NCBI GenBank assembly: GCA_030427485.1
Contig: JAUICG010000010.1
Span: 1 to 64,000, forward strand
DNA length: 64,000 bases
Direction of reading: 5' to 3'
Source: Gammaproteobacteria bacterium
Lineage (GTDB): Bacteria > Pseudomonadota > Gammaproteobacteria > Pseudomonadales > Halieaceae
Shown here: piece by piece, positions 51,076 to 61,403 of the stretch
Position numbering within the stretch: position 1 is the stretch's first letter
Layout of the letters: each line of letters starts with the position of its first letter
Program-made: the position numbers and the translations under genes
The notes under the pieces: generated by a model
The model's database searches: none
Seen by the model: the letters and a program-made list of their open reading frames with translations, nothing else
What the model was told of the DNA's origin: nothing

Positions 51076-52148
51076 ACTTTCTGCTGCAACAACTACTGCT
51101 CGAGCCACGACGCAGCCTCGACCTGGACAACGACCAGTTAAATCTGTTGTTATCGCAGGCGCGCTGCTCACGTCTGATGGGCGCCCTTGCGCTTGAATTG
51201 CAGCGGATCGGTGCGGACGAATTGCTTTCCCCAAAGGTCGACCGCCATTTCCAGTCCGCCCGCCTTATCCATGAAAAGCAAAAACGCGACCTCGTCTACG
51301 ACAGCGACAAAATTAAAATGGCACTGGACTCTGTCGGCGAAAAGCTGGTGCTGCTGAAAGGCGCCGCGTACCTGCTCGCTGGACTTCCGGTGGGCAGGGG
51401 TCGCTTTATTTCCGATATCGATATCATTGTACCGCGGCATCGCATAGACGAGGTCGAACAAGCCTTTATCGGCTTCGGCTGGGAGACCGGCGATATCGAC
51501 CCCTACAATGACCGCTACTATCGTAAATGGGGACACGAGATCCCGCCGCTTACGCACAGGAAACGCGAGATAACGCTGGATGTGCATCACAACATATTGC
51601 CGCCCACCGCCGGGCCGAATGTCGATGCCAGCCTCCTGTTCGACCAACTGATCGAAATCCGGCCCGGGATTTTCACCCTCAGCTGGCAAGACATGGTAAT
51701 CCACAGCGCCACCCATCTTTTTCACGAGGGTGAGTTCCACCACGGCCTGCGCGATCTCTGGGACCTCGATCGGATGCTGCGGGACTTCCCTGAACGGGAT
51801 CCGCATTTTTGGGAAGGACTGGTTTCCAGGGCGCAGGAATTACAACTGACCGGCTCCCTGTTCCACGGACTGAACTATTCGCAGCAGGTGTTCAACACAC
51901 CGCTGCCCGAAGGTATTGTCGAAGCCGCCGCCAGCCGCCCGCAAATGTTTCGCAAACCGCTTATGGATTTCCTGTTCCTGCGCGCATTCCGACCGGATCA
52001 CCCGCAGTGCGAACTGCCGCTCACCAACCTGGCGCTCAATCTGCTTTACCTGCGCTCACACTACCTGCGCATGCCGCTATACCTGTTGCTGCCGCACCTG
52101 GCCAGGAAAGCATGGATGAGGCGGATGAGCAAGGAAGACGGTGCCTAA
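51072..52148 (+). CDS. nucleotidyltransferase family protein of the HprK-related operon
   Basis: A 358-aa protein with the nucleotidyltransferase acidic pair SDID at residues 114-117 in RFISDIDIIVP, preceded by KLVLLKGAAYLLAG. It resembles the large nucleotidyltransferases that accompany HprK-related kinase A. It would transfer a nucleotide to a small molecule or protein, with the target unknown. It is the last gene of the operon and is convergent with tviB. Confidence 0.87.
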   Translation: MNFLLQQLLLEPRRSLDLDNDQLNLLLSQARCSRLMGALALELQRIGADELLSPKVDRHFQSARLIHEKQKRDLVYDSDKIKMALDSVGEKLVLLKGAAYLLAGLPVGRGRFISDIDIIVPRHRIDEVEQAFIGFGWETGDIDPYNDRYYRKWGHEIPPLTHRKREITLDVHHNILPPTAGPNVDASLLFDQLIEIRPGIFTLSWQDMVIHSATHLFHEGEFHHGLRDLWDLDRMLRDFPERDPHFWEGLVSRAQELQLTGSLFHGLNYSQQVFNTPLPEGIVEAAASRPQMFRKPLMDFLFLRAFRPDHPQCELPLTNLALNLLYLRSHYLRMPLYLLLPHLARKAWMRRMSKEDGA

Positions 52149-52212
52149 CTCCCGAAGTGGCAGCGAGGAACTCTTGTTGTTTCGTCGCGCCGGGACTGTG
52201 CAAGGCCGGGTG

Positions 52213-53523
52213 TCATAGCCGCCAGACATTCAGTTTGGCCGCCGCCAGGGCTTCGCGATCCAGCACGCATTTTATATCGATCAAGGTCGCGCCCTCGTCC
52301 ATCATCGCACCGAAATCCGCCACGCTGGTTTGCAGGTACTGCTTGTGTGGAACCGCCAGGATAACCGCCTGGCAACTCCGCAACGCCTGCCAGTCACACA
52401 GCGTTATGCCGTACTCAGCCTGCGCCTCCGCCGGATCCGCGAGTGGGTCGTGCACCAGAACGTCACAGCAGTACTCGCGCAGTTCATCGATAATATCCAC
52501 CACCTTCGAGTTGCGCAGGTCGGGACAATTTTCCTTGAACGTCAGGCCCAGCACGGCGATTTTCGCGCCGCTGACCCGATGCCCGTGCTGTACCAGGCGT
52601 TTTACTGTTTGCTCCGCGACAAACTTGCCCATCGTGTCATTGGTCTTGCGGCCCGCGAGGATAACCTGGGGATGATGCCCTACCGCCTCGGCCTTGTAGG
52701 TCAGGTAGTACGGATCAACCCCGATACAGTGGCCACCGACCAGCCCCGGCCGGAACGGGAGAAAATTCCACTTGGTACCCGCTGCCTCCAGCACATCAAG
52801 GGTATCAATATCAAGGCGATTAAAAATCAATGCCAGTTCATTCATCAGTGCGATATTGAGATCGCGCTGCGTGTTCTCGATGACCTTCGCCGCCTCGGCG
52901 ACCTTTACGCTGGCTGCCCGGTGCACGCCGGCGCTGACCACGGTTTCGTAGAGGCTGGCCACCCGCTCGAGTGTTTCGGCCGTATCGCCGGACACGACCT
53001 TGGTAATGGTTTCCAGCCTGTGTTCCTTGTCGCCGGGGTTGATGCGCTCTGGCGAGTAGGCAACATAAAAACCTTCCGCGTCACCATCAGCATCTCTACC
53101 GGCCCAGGGCAGGCCGGAGGCCTTTTCCAACAGCGGCACGCAAACCTCTTCGGTACACCCCGGATAGACCGTGGATTCAAAAATAACTATCGCCCCGGAT
53201 GTCAGGTGGGCGCCCACCGCGCGACACGCTCCTTCCAGTGGAGAGAGATCGGGGCGCCGCGCGTGGTCGATCGGGGTGGGCACGACGACGATGATCACCT
53301 GCGCCTGGGAGAGTTGGCTTGCATCGCTGGTGAACTCGAGCATCTTCGCCTGGGCAAGTTGCTGTGGTTCCACCTCGCCACTGGGATCGAACCCCGAGCG
53401 ATAGTGAGCGAGCTTTTCCTCGTTCAGGTCGAGTCCAATTGTCCTGCGCAAACGACCGAAGGCGACTGCGAGGGGTAATCCCACATATCCCAGACCAACA
53501 ATTGCAACTGTATCTTTTTCCAT
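52213..53523 (-). CDS. tviB: UDP-N-acetylglucosamine 6-dehydrogenase-type nucleotide-sugar dehydrogenase
   Basis: A 436-aa enzyme of the VipA/TviB (WbpA-like) group. It oxidises C6 of a UDP-N-acetylhexosamine to the uronic acid with NAD. The Rossmann motif AIVGLGYVGLPLA is at residues 7-19, the catalytic Cys266 in GGHCIGVDPYY, and the second nucleotide-binding half begins near residue 320. It is followed upstream on the same strand by the 4-epimerase gene, as in Vi-antigen-type loci. UDP-GlcNAcA is the expected product; specificity was inferred from that pairing. Confidence 0.92.
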   Translation of the reverse strand: MEKDTVAIVGLGYVGLPLAVAFGRLRRTIGLDLNEEKLAHYRSGFDPSGEVEPQQLAQAKMLEFTSDASQLSQAQVIIVVVPTPIDHARRPDLSPLEGACRAVGAHLTSGAIVIFESTVYPGCTEEVCVPLLEKASGLPWAGRDADGDAEGFYVAYSPERINPGDKEHRLETITKVVSGDTAETLERVASLYETVVSAGVHRAASVKVAEAAKVIENTQRDLNIALMNELALIFNRLDIDTLDVLEAAGTKWNFLPFRPGLVGGHCIGVDPYYLTYKAEAVGHHPQVILAGRKTNDTMGKFVAEQTVKRLVQHGHRVSGAKIAVLGLTFKENCPDLRNSKVVDIIDELREYCCDVLVHDPLADPAEAQAEYGITLCDWQALRSCQAVILAVPHKQYLQTSVADFGAMMDEGATLIDIKCVLDREALAAAKLNVWRL

Positions 53524-53535
53524 GCCCTGAACGTC

Positions 53536-54564
53536 CTATCTCTGAAGCCCCAAAAACCAATCACAGGTAACTGCCAGCCCCTGCTCCACCGAGTGTGTAG
53601 GCTCATAGCCGAGCAGATCTCGCGCCCGGCTGATATCCGCCTGGGAATGGCGCACATCACCTTCCCGGAAGCCGGCGTACACCGGCTCAACCTGCAGCAC
53701 CTCGCTGTTCGCCGCGCCAAGAAGAGCACGGATAGCGTAGAACAATTCGTTCAGGGAAGTCCTCCCCCCGACAGCCACGTTGTAGACCCGGTTGCACGCG
53801 TCTGCGTGATCGCCCGTCGCGGCCAACAAATTCGCCTGCACCGTATTGTCAATGAAACAAAAATCGCGGGAGGTTTCACCATCGCCATTGATCTGCGGCG
53901 CCGCGCCCCGGCACAACTGCTCGAACCAGCGCGGAATCACCGCGGCATACGCACCGTTCGGATCCTGGCGCGGCCCGAACACATTGAAATAACGCAGGCC
54001 AATGCAATCGACACCGTATGTGCGGGAAAACACATCAGCGTAGAGTTCATTCACATACTTGGTGACGGCGTAGGGTGACAGGGGCTTGCCGATCAGGTCT
54101 TCCACTTTGGGCAAGCCGGGATGATCTCCATAGGTTGAAGACGATGCCGCATACACGAAACGCTTCACCCCGGCATCCCTCGCTGCCACCAGCACGTTCA
54201 GGAAGCCGTCTACGTTGGCGCGATTCGTCATCAGCGGGTCTGCAACAGAGCGCGGCACGCTTCCGAGGGCGGCCTGGTGCAGCACATAGTCTGCGCCGCT
54301 GGTTGCCGCCTGGCAGGCCTGCAGATCACAGATATCCGCCTCCATGAAGGTGAATCGGCGCCATCTTTCCTCACCGACGCTGGCCCGCACATATTCCAGG
54401 TTGGCGCGAAATCCCGTGGCAAAGTTATCGAAGCCTGTTACTTCCTGATCAAGTGTCAGCAGCTTTTCCACCAGGTGGGAACCGATAAAACCAGCGGCAC
54501 CGGTCACCAACCAACGAGACGACTCCTGCGAAAGCCGTTGTTCTAATGCTGCGTAGGCAGACAT
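53536..54564 (-). CDS. tviC: UDP-N-acetylglucosamine(uronate) 4-epimerase, SDR family
   Basis: A 342-aa extended SDR epimerase with the NAD motif TGAAGFIGS at 21-29, the active-site Ser141-143 region and Tyr165/Lys169 (YAVTK). It would invert C4, giving the galacto form of the uronic acid made by TviB. The ATG start MSAYAALEQ was chosen because the upstream extension is hydrophobic and unlike the family. It ends 12 bp before tviB, so both are one transcription unit. Confidence 0.92.
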   Translation of the reverse strand: MSAYAALEQRLSQESSRWLVTGAAGFIGSHLVEKLLTLDQEVTGFDNFATGFRANLEYVRASVGEERWRRFTFMEADICDLQACQAATSGADYVLHQAALGSVPRSVADPLMTNRANVDGFLNVLVAARDAGVKRFVYAASSSTYGDHPGLPKVEDLIGKPLSPYAVTKYVNELYADVFSRTYGVDCIGLRYFNVFGPRQDPNGAYAAVIPRWFEQLCRGAAPQINGDGETSRDFCFIDNTVQANLLAATGDHADACNRVYNVAVGGRTSLNELFYAIRALLGAANSEVLQVEPVYAGFREGDVRHSQADISRARDLLGYEPTHSVEQGLAVTCDWFLGLQR

Positions 54565-54711
54565 GGACAAAGTATGACCCCTTACTACAATACCCCGAAT
54601 GAGTACGCCTATTATTGTGCGGCGCATCTCACTTATTCCGCGCTGGGATTTACTCTAATGGAGCAGCAGTATAGTGTTTCTCATGCAGCGTCGCTATCGC
54701 GGAACGTGACT

Positions 54712-54727
54712 TGGCACACGATTTGAT
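54712..54727 (+). promoter_or_regulatory. near-consensus sigma-54 site before prsK
   Basis: TGGCAC-N5-TTGAT matches the -24/-12 pattern except that the conserved GC is GA. The expected start of transcription would fall at about the prsK start codon, so the match is suspect or implies a leaderless message. Confidence 0.25.
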
Positions 54728-54738
54728 GAGTTTAGAAT

Positions 54739-56877
54739 TTGGAGCCAGAAACTACAGTCCTCAGCAACATCGGCTCTTACAGCTATGGCACCGCTTTGCT
54801 CGCGTATTCCATGCTGATTCTCCTGGTACTCATTGCGCGAAGAAATAATCCACTGGGGAATGCCTTACTCGTAGCCAGTTCCCTCACCGCGCTGTGGGCC
54901 GGGGTGGTGACCGCCTCGACATTGATGGCCGCGCCCCAGGTTCTGCTCATGCAACTGACCGAGATCGCGCGCAATGCAGCATGGATATTTGTGCTGCTGA
55001 AGCTGATCGGTATCCGCCTTGCAGGGACCGACCATATCCTGGCATCCAATCGCTGGATTCCCTGGTTCATCCTCTGTCTTTGTCTTGTTCTGGCCGCCCT
55101 GCCCGGCGCCGAGATGTTGATAGAGCGAGTACCTGCGATGTACTACCTGTCACTCAACCTGAGCTTCAGCACCTGGATCGCGATGTCAGTCGTGGGCCTG
55201 CTGCTGCTGGAACAGTACTTCCGCAACAGTAACGAAGGGGAACTCTGGGCGACGAAACACCTGTGCCTTGGCCTGGGAATTCTATTCGCTTTTGATTTTT
55301 TCATGTACGCCGAAGCGCTCCTGTTTCGCCAACTGGACCGGACCTCATGGCAGGCCCGGGGTATCGTCACCGCGATGGCCGCGATACTGATGGCTATCAG
55401 CATCAGTCGCACGGATCGCAGCGAGCCGCAGGAAAACGCGCCTGGCATACACCTCTCGCGCCACGTAGCATTCCATTCGCTGACGCTTATGGTCTCGGGT
55501 ATTTACCTGATAACTATGGCGCTGGCAGCCTACTTCATCCGCTACCTGGGTGGCAGTTGGGGCGGGGTGCTGCAGATTACGTTTCTTTGCGCCGCCGGCC
55601 TGACATTGGTCGTACTGTTGTTTTCCGGGCGCATACGCGCCAGCGCGCGCGTATGGCTGAGCAAGAACTTCTTCAGCTACAAATACGACTACCGCCTGGA
55701 ATGGCTGCAGTTCACCCGTACATTGGCCAGCGGCCAGAATGACATCCCGGAGAACATCACACGCGCCGTGGCCCATCTCGTGAAGAGCCCCGCGGGGATT
55801 CTCTGGAGCAGAACCGAGGACGGCCGGTTCAATATTGTCGCCAATTGGGAGATGCCGCTTCCCGGCAGTGAGATCGACCTCGGTGGCCTGGCGCTGTGGC
55901 TGCAGGAGGAGGGGTGGATCATCGACCTGCGAGAATGGCGTCAGGTTCCCGATTTATACAGGGGCCTGCAGCTACCTGTGGAGTTTTCCGACATTTCCCG
56001 CGCGTGGCTTATTATCCCGCTATTGTTTGGCGAACGCCTGCAGGGCATTTTGCTGTTGCGTGAATCCGACCTGCAACAGGAATTCAATTGGGAGGACCGC
56101 GATCTTCTCAAGGTCGCCGGAAAGCAGGCTGGCAGCCACCTGGCACAATTCCAGGCAGACAAGGCGCTGATGGAGTCACGGCAGTTCGAGGCGTTCAATC
56201 GCCTGTCTGCCTACGTTATTCACGACCTGAAAAATATCCTGGCCCAGCTATCGCTGATGGTGTCCAACGCGCAAAAGCACAAGCATAACCCCGAATTTAT
56301 TGACGACATGGTCAGCACTGTCAGCAATACTGTCACGCGCATGAGCAAGTTGATGGCCCAGCTGCGCAGCGGCAACGGACAAACAGAACAGCACAAATTC
56401 GATCTGGCCGAACTGCTGGAAGAGGTTGTCTCCGAAGCCCGGCACCGTGCACCCGCGCCCAGCCTCATCCTCGACGACAGCAATTTCCAGCTGAACTGCG
56501 ATCGCGACCGCCTGCAAACGGTGTTCGGACACCTCGTCCAGAACGCCCAGGAGGCGACTGACAAGAGCGGAGAGATCACCGTTCGCCTGTTGCGCGACGG
56601 TGGCGGTGCGCTGGTGGAAATCGAGGACACCGGCATCGGCATGGATGAGGATTTTGTCAGGCACCGCCTGTTCAAGCCTTTTGATTCGACCAAGGGTTTG
56701 ACGGGCATGGGCATCGGCGCGTTTGAAAGCCGGGATTTCATCCACAGCCTGGGCGGTAGTATTAAAGTCCAGAGCACACCGGGCAGCGGCTCCGTGTTTC
56801 GCGTTTACATACCCTGCGCACAAGCGCCGGAGCAGGATACTTACGACAACACACCACACAAGGTAGTAATCTCGTGA
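54739..56877 (+). CDS. prsK: XrtA/PEP-CTERM system histidine kinase
   Basis: A 712-aa sensor kinase. About eight membrane helices fill residues 1-300. A GAF-like region follows (about 320-480), then the phosphoacceptor histidine His495 in HDLKNILAQ. The ATP-binding part shows HLVQNAQEATD, EDTGIGMDE and GMGIGAFESRD. It should phosphorylate PrsR. The only long start in frame is TTG at 54739; a nearby ATG at 54726 is in another frame. The stop overlaps the prsR GTG. Confidence 0.93.
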   Translation: MEPETTVLSNIGSYSYGTALLAYSMLILLVLIARRNNPLGNALLVASSLTALWAGVVTASTLMAAPQVLLMQLTEIARNAAWIFVLLKLIGIRLAGTDHILASNRWIPWFILCLCLVLAALPGAEMLIERVPAMYYLSLNLSFSTWIAMSVVGLLLLEQYFRNSNEGELWATKHLCLGLGILFAFDFFMYAEALLFRQLDRTSWQARGIVTAMAAILMAISISRTDRSEPQENAPGIHLSRHVAFHSLTLMVSGIYLITMALAAYFIRYLGGSWGGVLQITFLCAAGLTLVVLLFSGRIRASARVWLSKNFFSYKYDYRLEWLQFTRTLASGQNDIPENITRAVAHLVKSPAGILWSRTEDGRFNIVANWEMPLPGSEIDLGGLALWLQEEGWIIDLREWRQVPDLYRGLQLPVEFSDISRAWLIIPLLFGERLQGILLLRESDLQQEFNWEDRDLLKVAGKQAGSHLAQFQADKALMESRQFEAFNRLSAYVIHDLKNILAQLSLMVSNAQKHKHNPEFIDDMVSTVSNTVTRMSKLMAQLRSGNGQTEQHKFDLAELLEEVVSEARHRAPAPSLILDDSNFQLNCDRDRLQTVFGHLVQNAQEATDKSGEITVRLLRDGGGALVEIEDTGIGMDEDFVRHRLFKPFDSTKGLTGMGIGAFESRDFIHSLGGSIKVQSTPGSGSVFRVYIPCAQAPEQDTYDNTPHKVVIS

Positions 56878-58229
56878 AGAACGAAAAAAAGCATCTATTG
56901 GTAGTGGAGGACGACAAGGGATTGCAGAGCCAGTTGCGTTGGGCGTTCGATGGCTTCGAAGTCACCGTAACCGGCGAGAGAACGGAGGCCATCAATCAGC
57001 TGCGCAGAATTCAACCCGGGGTGGTACTGCTGGACCTGGGTCTTCCCCCTGATCCCGGCGGCGTAACAGAGGGGCTGGCCACGCTGAACGAGATACTTTC
57101 CCTGGCGCCTGAAACCAAGGTAATCATTGTTACCGGAGACAATGACAGGGCCAATGCAGTAAAAGCTATCGCCATGGGCGCCTATGACTTCCACCAGAAA
57201 CCGGCGGACCCGGAACTGCTCGCGCTGCTCGTAACGCGCGCCTACCACGTCTATCAGCTGGAGATTGAAAACCGCAGGCTGCAGCAGCACGACCAGAATA
57301 TGCCGCTCAAAGGTATCATCACTGCCAGCCCACAGATGCTCAAGGTGTGCCGCACCATCGAGAAAATCGCTCCCTCCGATATCACGACCCTGCTGCTGGG
57401 CGCCAGCGGTACGGGAAAAGAACGCTGCGCTCAGGCACTGCACGACTTGAGCCCGCGGGCCAAGGGGCCGATGGTCGCCATCAACTGCGCGGCGATACCG
57501 GACAACCTGCTGGAAAGCGAGCTGTTCGGCTACGAAAAAGGCGCATTTACCGGAGCCGCGAAACAGACTCCCGGAAAAATCGAGTACGCCGACGGTGGCA
57601 CCCTGTTTCTCGACGAAATAGGCGACCTGCCGATGGAACTGCAGGCCAAGTTGCTGCGCTTTTTGCAGGAGCGCGTAGTGGAGCGGATTGGCGGGCGCAA
57701 GGAAATTCCCGTTGACGTGCGTATACTCTGCGCCACGCACCAGGATCTCCAGTCGTTGATCTCAAAAGGCTTGTTCCGCGAAGACCTGTACTATCGAATC
57801 AGTGAGATTGTACTGGAGATACCGCCGCTGAAAGACAGGGACAGCGACATCCTCGTGCTGGCCAAAGCTTTCCTGGATTTGTGGAGCAAAGAGTACGGCA
57901 AGTCTGCGATGCACTTTTCAGCCGACGCTATCGTGGCGATGGAGGCTTTCGATTGGCCGGGCAATGTGCGAGAACTGGAAAGCCGCGTAAAGCGGGCCGT
58001 GATCATGGCTGACAACAACCAGATCAGGCCCGAAGACCTGCAGTTAAGCGAGATCGTTGAAGATCCCGCGCCACTCAACCTGAAAGAAGTTCGCGATGAG
58101 GCGGAGCGCAAGGCGATAATTCGCGCGATGAACCACAGCAACCAGAACATAACGGACGCCGCCAACGCACTCGGCGTAACCCGGCCGACACTGTACAAGT
58201 TGCTGGAACGGCTGGGGCTGAAGGTCTGA
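56874..58229 (+). CDS. prsR: PEP-CTERM-box sigma-54 response regulator
   Basis: A 451-aa NtrC-type activator. The receiver domain has Asp12-14 and phosphorylation site Asp54 (LLDLGLPPD). The AAA+ domain has Walker A GASGTGKE at 176-183 and the sigma-54 contact loop GAFTGA at 223-228. A Fis-type helix-turn-helix lies at the end (ITDAANALGVTRPTLYKLL). Such regulators control PEP-CTERM genes through RpoN promoters. The sigma-54 promoter at 49144 is the obvious local target candidate. The start is GTG, coupled to prsK. Confidence 0.95.
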   Translation: MKNEKKHLLVVEDDKGLQSQLRWAFDGFEVTVTGERTEAINQLRRIQPGVVLLDLGLPPDPGGVTEGLATLNEILSLAPETKVIIVTGDNDRANAVKAIAMGAYDFHQKPADPELLALLVTRAYHVYQLEIENRRLQQHDQNMPLKGIITASPQMLKVCRTIEKIAPSDITTLLLGASGTGKERCAQALHDLSPRAKGPMVAINCAAIPDNLLESELFGYEKGAFTGAAKQTPGKIEYADGGTLFLDEIGDLPMELQAKLLRFLQERVVERIGGRKEIPVDVRILCATHQDLQSLISKGLFREDLYYRISEIVLEIPPLKDRDSDILVLAKAFLDLWSKEYGKSAMHFSADAIVAMEAFDWPGNVRELESRVKRAVIMADNNQIRPEDLQLSEIVEDPAPLNLKEVRDEAERKAIIRAMNHSNQNITDAANALGVTRPTLYKLLERLGLKV

Positions 58230-58319
58230 AATCACGCAGCGAGCACTAAGGCGCAAGCCTGCATCGCTCATCGCTTTCCTTCGCGCGGGCGTTGTGACGC
58301 GACTTCAGCGGGCTATTTG

Positions 58320-61103
58320 TTACCCTCCCTGCGACTGCAGTTCTTTGAGCAGTGCTTCAGCCGCGGGTTGCTCGGCAAATGCTTCATCCCTGTCGAGCAG
58401 TGATCTCAACGTAACCATCGCGCCGCTTCTATCGCCCTCCGCCGCCCTGATACGGGCTTCATGAAAGCGTATATCAGGGCTCTTGGGAGCGCCGGCGAGC
58501 GCCCGGTCTATGTTGCGCCGGGCATCGATCAGGTTGTTGTTCTCCAGTTGGGCCAGAGCTAGGGTGTCGAGCACGGCGCTGGCGTCCGGCGCCAGGGCCA
58601 CAGCCTTCTCCGCGTGTACCAGTGCCTGTTTCGGGTCACTCGCGAGCAGGTACCACGCCAGGTTGTTCAGCGCGACAATGTTGTCCGGATCCAGCTTAAG
58701 TATCTCCTGACACTGAAGAATGACATCGTCGACCTGATTATTACTGCCGTACACTTCCGACAGCTTTGCCCGCGCGGTAACGTCCTTTGGATTCTGCCCA
58801 ATCCAGGACTCAAGCTGTTTGATGGCGCCCTTCACGTCACCGGAGGTTTGCCTGAGTGTAGCCAGCGCTATCACGTTGTTGGTAGTCGGCTCCCGCTCAA
58901 ACAGACCCTCCAACAGTTCCTGGGCGCGTTTCTCGTCACCCTCCTTGTGCGCATAGGCGACATCCAGCCGTATAACCTCCGAGTTATCCGGCGCCATCTT
59001 CTTCAGTTCCGCCAACTGCTTCTTGAACTCCTGCAAATTGTCTGTAAGCAGGGCCAGGCGCGCCGTCGCAACCTTGGCGCCGAAATGATCAGGGTTCAAC
59101 TTCAGCGTCCGGCTCAACTCTTCAGATACTCTTTCCTGCTCACCCAGGCCGGCATAGGCTCTTGATTTCATAAAGTGGAATTCCGCCACGTTGGGCTTTT
59201 TTTCTATCAATGTACCGATGGTGCCCACCGCCTGGTTGAACCGGCCTGTCGCCAACTCAAAAGCACCTATCGCCTCCAGTGCCTGCGGCTCCTCTTTCTG
59301 CTCCTCGGACAGCGCCTCGAACTGCGGAATCGCCTTCTCCGGCTCCCCGATCGCGACATAGTACTTTGCTTTCACCAGCCGGGGCTCCATCGCGCGCGGA
59401 TACGCCGCCAGCGTTTCATCAAGGTTGGCCAGCATGTCCTCGTTCCGGCCCTCCATCGCAAGGGTAGCCGCCACTTTCATCCGTGTTTCCATATGATCCG
59501 GATTGCGTTCGAGAACCTGCTGGTAGTAGCCTCGCGCTGTTTCATAATCCTTTTCAGCCAGCGCGAACTCGGCCAGGTTGTTGCTCGCCAAGGGATGACC
59601 CGGTTTGAGTTCCAGCGCCTTATTGAACGCGCCGATCGCCTGTTCTTTCTGGTTATTCACCATGTAGGTGCGCGCCAACAGTACATAGGAAGCCGGCGTC
59701 GGATTACGCGCGGTGTAATCCCGGGCTGCTTCAATGGCCTTATCCACCGCCTTCTGACTGATGTAGTACATCACGATGAGGTTGTCGGCGTTGTCGTACG
59801 TGGGACTCTCCGCCAGAATCCCCTGGAGCGTGGCAATCCCCAATTCCTCGGAACCCGCTGCAAGATAGGCGGCGCCCAACCGGGCTTTGGCTTCGTCGGA
59901 TTCCGGTTCAAGTTCCACGATACTGGCGAGCAGTTCGATTCCGGCATCGTGGTTGCCCTGGGCGAGGCGCGCATTGGCCAACAGGTTGAGGGCTTCCTGA
60001 TCTTCCTTGTTTTTGGCGACAACAGGAACCAGCAGTCTTTCCGCGTTGCGATAATTTTCCTTGCGCAGTTCGAGCTTTGCCGCCAGCTTGGAGCCTTCCG
60101 CATTTTCCGGTTTCAGCGCCAGGTATTGATTGGCCAGGTTCAGCGCCTTGGTGGTGCGGCCCTTGTCGGCATGAATGGCCGCCAGGTAGTAGAGCGATTC
60201 CGGGTAGTTTTCGGAGAACTCGGCCGCCAGTTCGAGCGCCTCGGTCGCCTCATCGATTTTGCCGGCCTGTATAAAGACCAGGCCCTTGGAAAACTGCACG
60301 CCAGGGTGCGTTTTAGCGGGCTGATAGTTTCGCTCAAGGCGATTGAGGTCTGTCTCGGCCTCTTCAAACTCGCCCATGTCGATTCGCACCATGGCCCGAT
60401 TCAACAGGGGTTCGAATTTATTCCTGGTGAGATTAATGGCTTTCGAGTACGCCTGCCGGGCCTTTTTGGGCTCGCCCTGTGCGCGCTCGATGTCCCCGAG
60501 CAAGGTCCAGGCCGCGGCGTATTTCTTGTCCTCCTGGAACACCTCCCTCAACTGTGCGCGCGCTTCATCCGGGTTTCCCCTGACCATCGACAAGCGCGCC
60601 GCTGCCACCTTCGCATAGGTCGAACTCGGCTCACTTTCCGCCGCCGCGTCGATCAACCTGGAACCCTCCTCCAGGTCCTTACCATAGAGTTTGGATATCC
60701 CCTGCGCCGCCAACAGGGTGGAACGGCTCTCCGAATCGAGACCATCCGGTGGCAGTTCATCAAGCCGGTCCAACTCTCCCAGGGTTAACAGCACCTGAGC
60801 CAGAATGGGAACTACCACAGTCGGGTCCATTCCGGATGAAAGCGCCCTGCTCAGTTCCTTGTCCGCATCCGCATAATAGGCCTGGTCGAAATAGATAGTA
60901 CCCAGCGCTGCGCGCGCCCGCGCATTACTGTCGTCCTTGCGCAAGGCATTCTTCAATTCAATAATGGCCTCCTGGTACTTCTCCTCCTTTACAAAATTCT
61001 CGGCGTTATTCAGGTGTTCTTCGCTGGTCAGGTCATTGCCGCAACCGAGAAGGATGCAGCCGATAAATAGCAGGACGGGTATATTACGTAATAGTGTGGT
61101 CAT
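58320..61103 (-). CDS. prsT: PEP-CTERM system TPR lipoprotein
   Basis: A 927-aa protein made almost entirely of tetratricopeptide repeats, with a lipobox LLGC at Cys21 after a short signal peptide. It would be a periplasmic, membrane-anchored scaffold for assembly of the polymer or of sorted proteins. The ATG start (MTTLLRNIP) was chosen because it gives a proper lipoprotein signal; an upstream extension of 32 residues has none. It is convergent with prsR across a 90-bp gap with no clear terminator. Confidence 0.95.
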   Translation of the reverse strand: MTTLLRNIPVLLFIGCILLGCGNDLTSEEHLNNAENFVKEEKYQEAIIELKNALRKDDSNARARAALGTIYFDQAYYADADKELSRALSSGMDPTVVVPILAQVLLTLGELDRLDELPPDGLDSESRSTLLAAQGISKLYGKDLEEGSRLIDAAAESEPSSTYAKVAAARLSMVRGNPDEARAQLREVFQEDKKYAAAWTLLGDIERAQGEPKKARQAYSKAINLTRNKFEPLLNRAMVRIDMGEFEEAETDLNRLERNYQPAKTHPGVQFSKGLVFIQAGKIDEATEALELAAEFSENYPESLYYLAAIHADKGRTTKALNLANQYLALKPENAEGSKLAAKLELRKENYRNAERLLVPVVAKNKEDQEALNLLANARLAQGNHDAGIELLASIVELEPESDEAKARLGAAYLAAGSEELGIATLQGILAESPTYDNADNLIVMYYISQKAVDKAIEAARDYTARNPTPASYVLLARTYMVNNQKEQAIGAFNKALELKPGHPLASNNLAEFALAEKDYETARGYYQQVLERNPDHMETRMKVAATLAMEGRNEDMLANLDETLAAYPRAMEPRLVKAKYYVAIGEPEKAIPQFEALSEEQKEEPQALEAIGAFELATGRFNQAVGTIGTLIEKKPNVAEFHFMKSRAYAGLGEQERVSEELSRTLKLNPDHFGAKVATARLALLTDNLQEFKKQLAELKKMAPDNSEVIRLDVAYAHKEGDEKRAQELLEGLFEREPTTNNVIALATLRQTSGDVKGAIKQLESWIGQNPKDVTARAKLSEVYGSNNQVDDVILQCQEILKLDPDNIVALNNLAWYLLASDPKQALVHAEKAVALAPDASAVLDTLALAQLENNNLIDARRNIDRALAGAPKSPDIRFHEARIRAAEGDRSGAMVTLRSLLDRDEAFAEQPAAEALLKELQSQGG

Positions 61104-61403
61104 TCTGACTACTCGCTTGGTTGTCCGGGTCCGGGAAGCGCCAGACCCATCTATAGAAATGCGCGCATCAATACGGTCTGGAATACACGGCGCATTCATT
61201 ATCCATCATGTCTACGGCGCAGCAAAGGGGAAAGAGCAGTAAAGGACACAAAGTGCCGGCGCCAGTCGGAAAGTGCGTATTCAGCCCACAATCGCCAATC
61301 GTCAATCGCCAATCGCCTTGTACCACAACACGGTGAGCGGTGTATCGTCGTTGCGGCGATGTATAAGTGCAAAACAGCAAAGGGATATCGGGCGAACCCG
61401 GGG
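61104..61403. other. intergenic region with heptamer repeats
   Basis: A 300-bp gap between prsT and the acyltransferase gene on the same strand. Four near-identical AATCGCC heptamers (one AATCGTC) lie head to tail at 61290-61317. No promoter could be assigned with confidence, and no ORF stands out. Confidence 0.5.
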
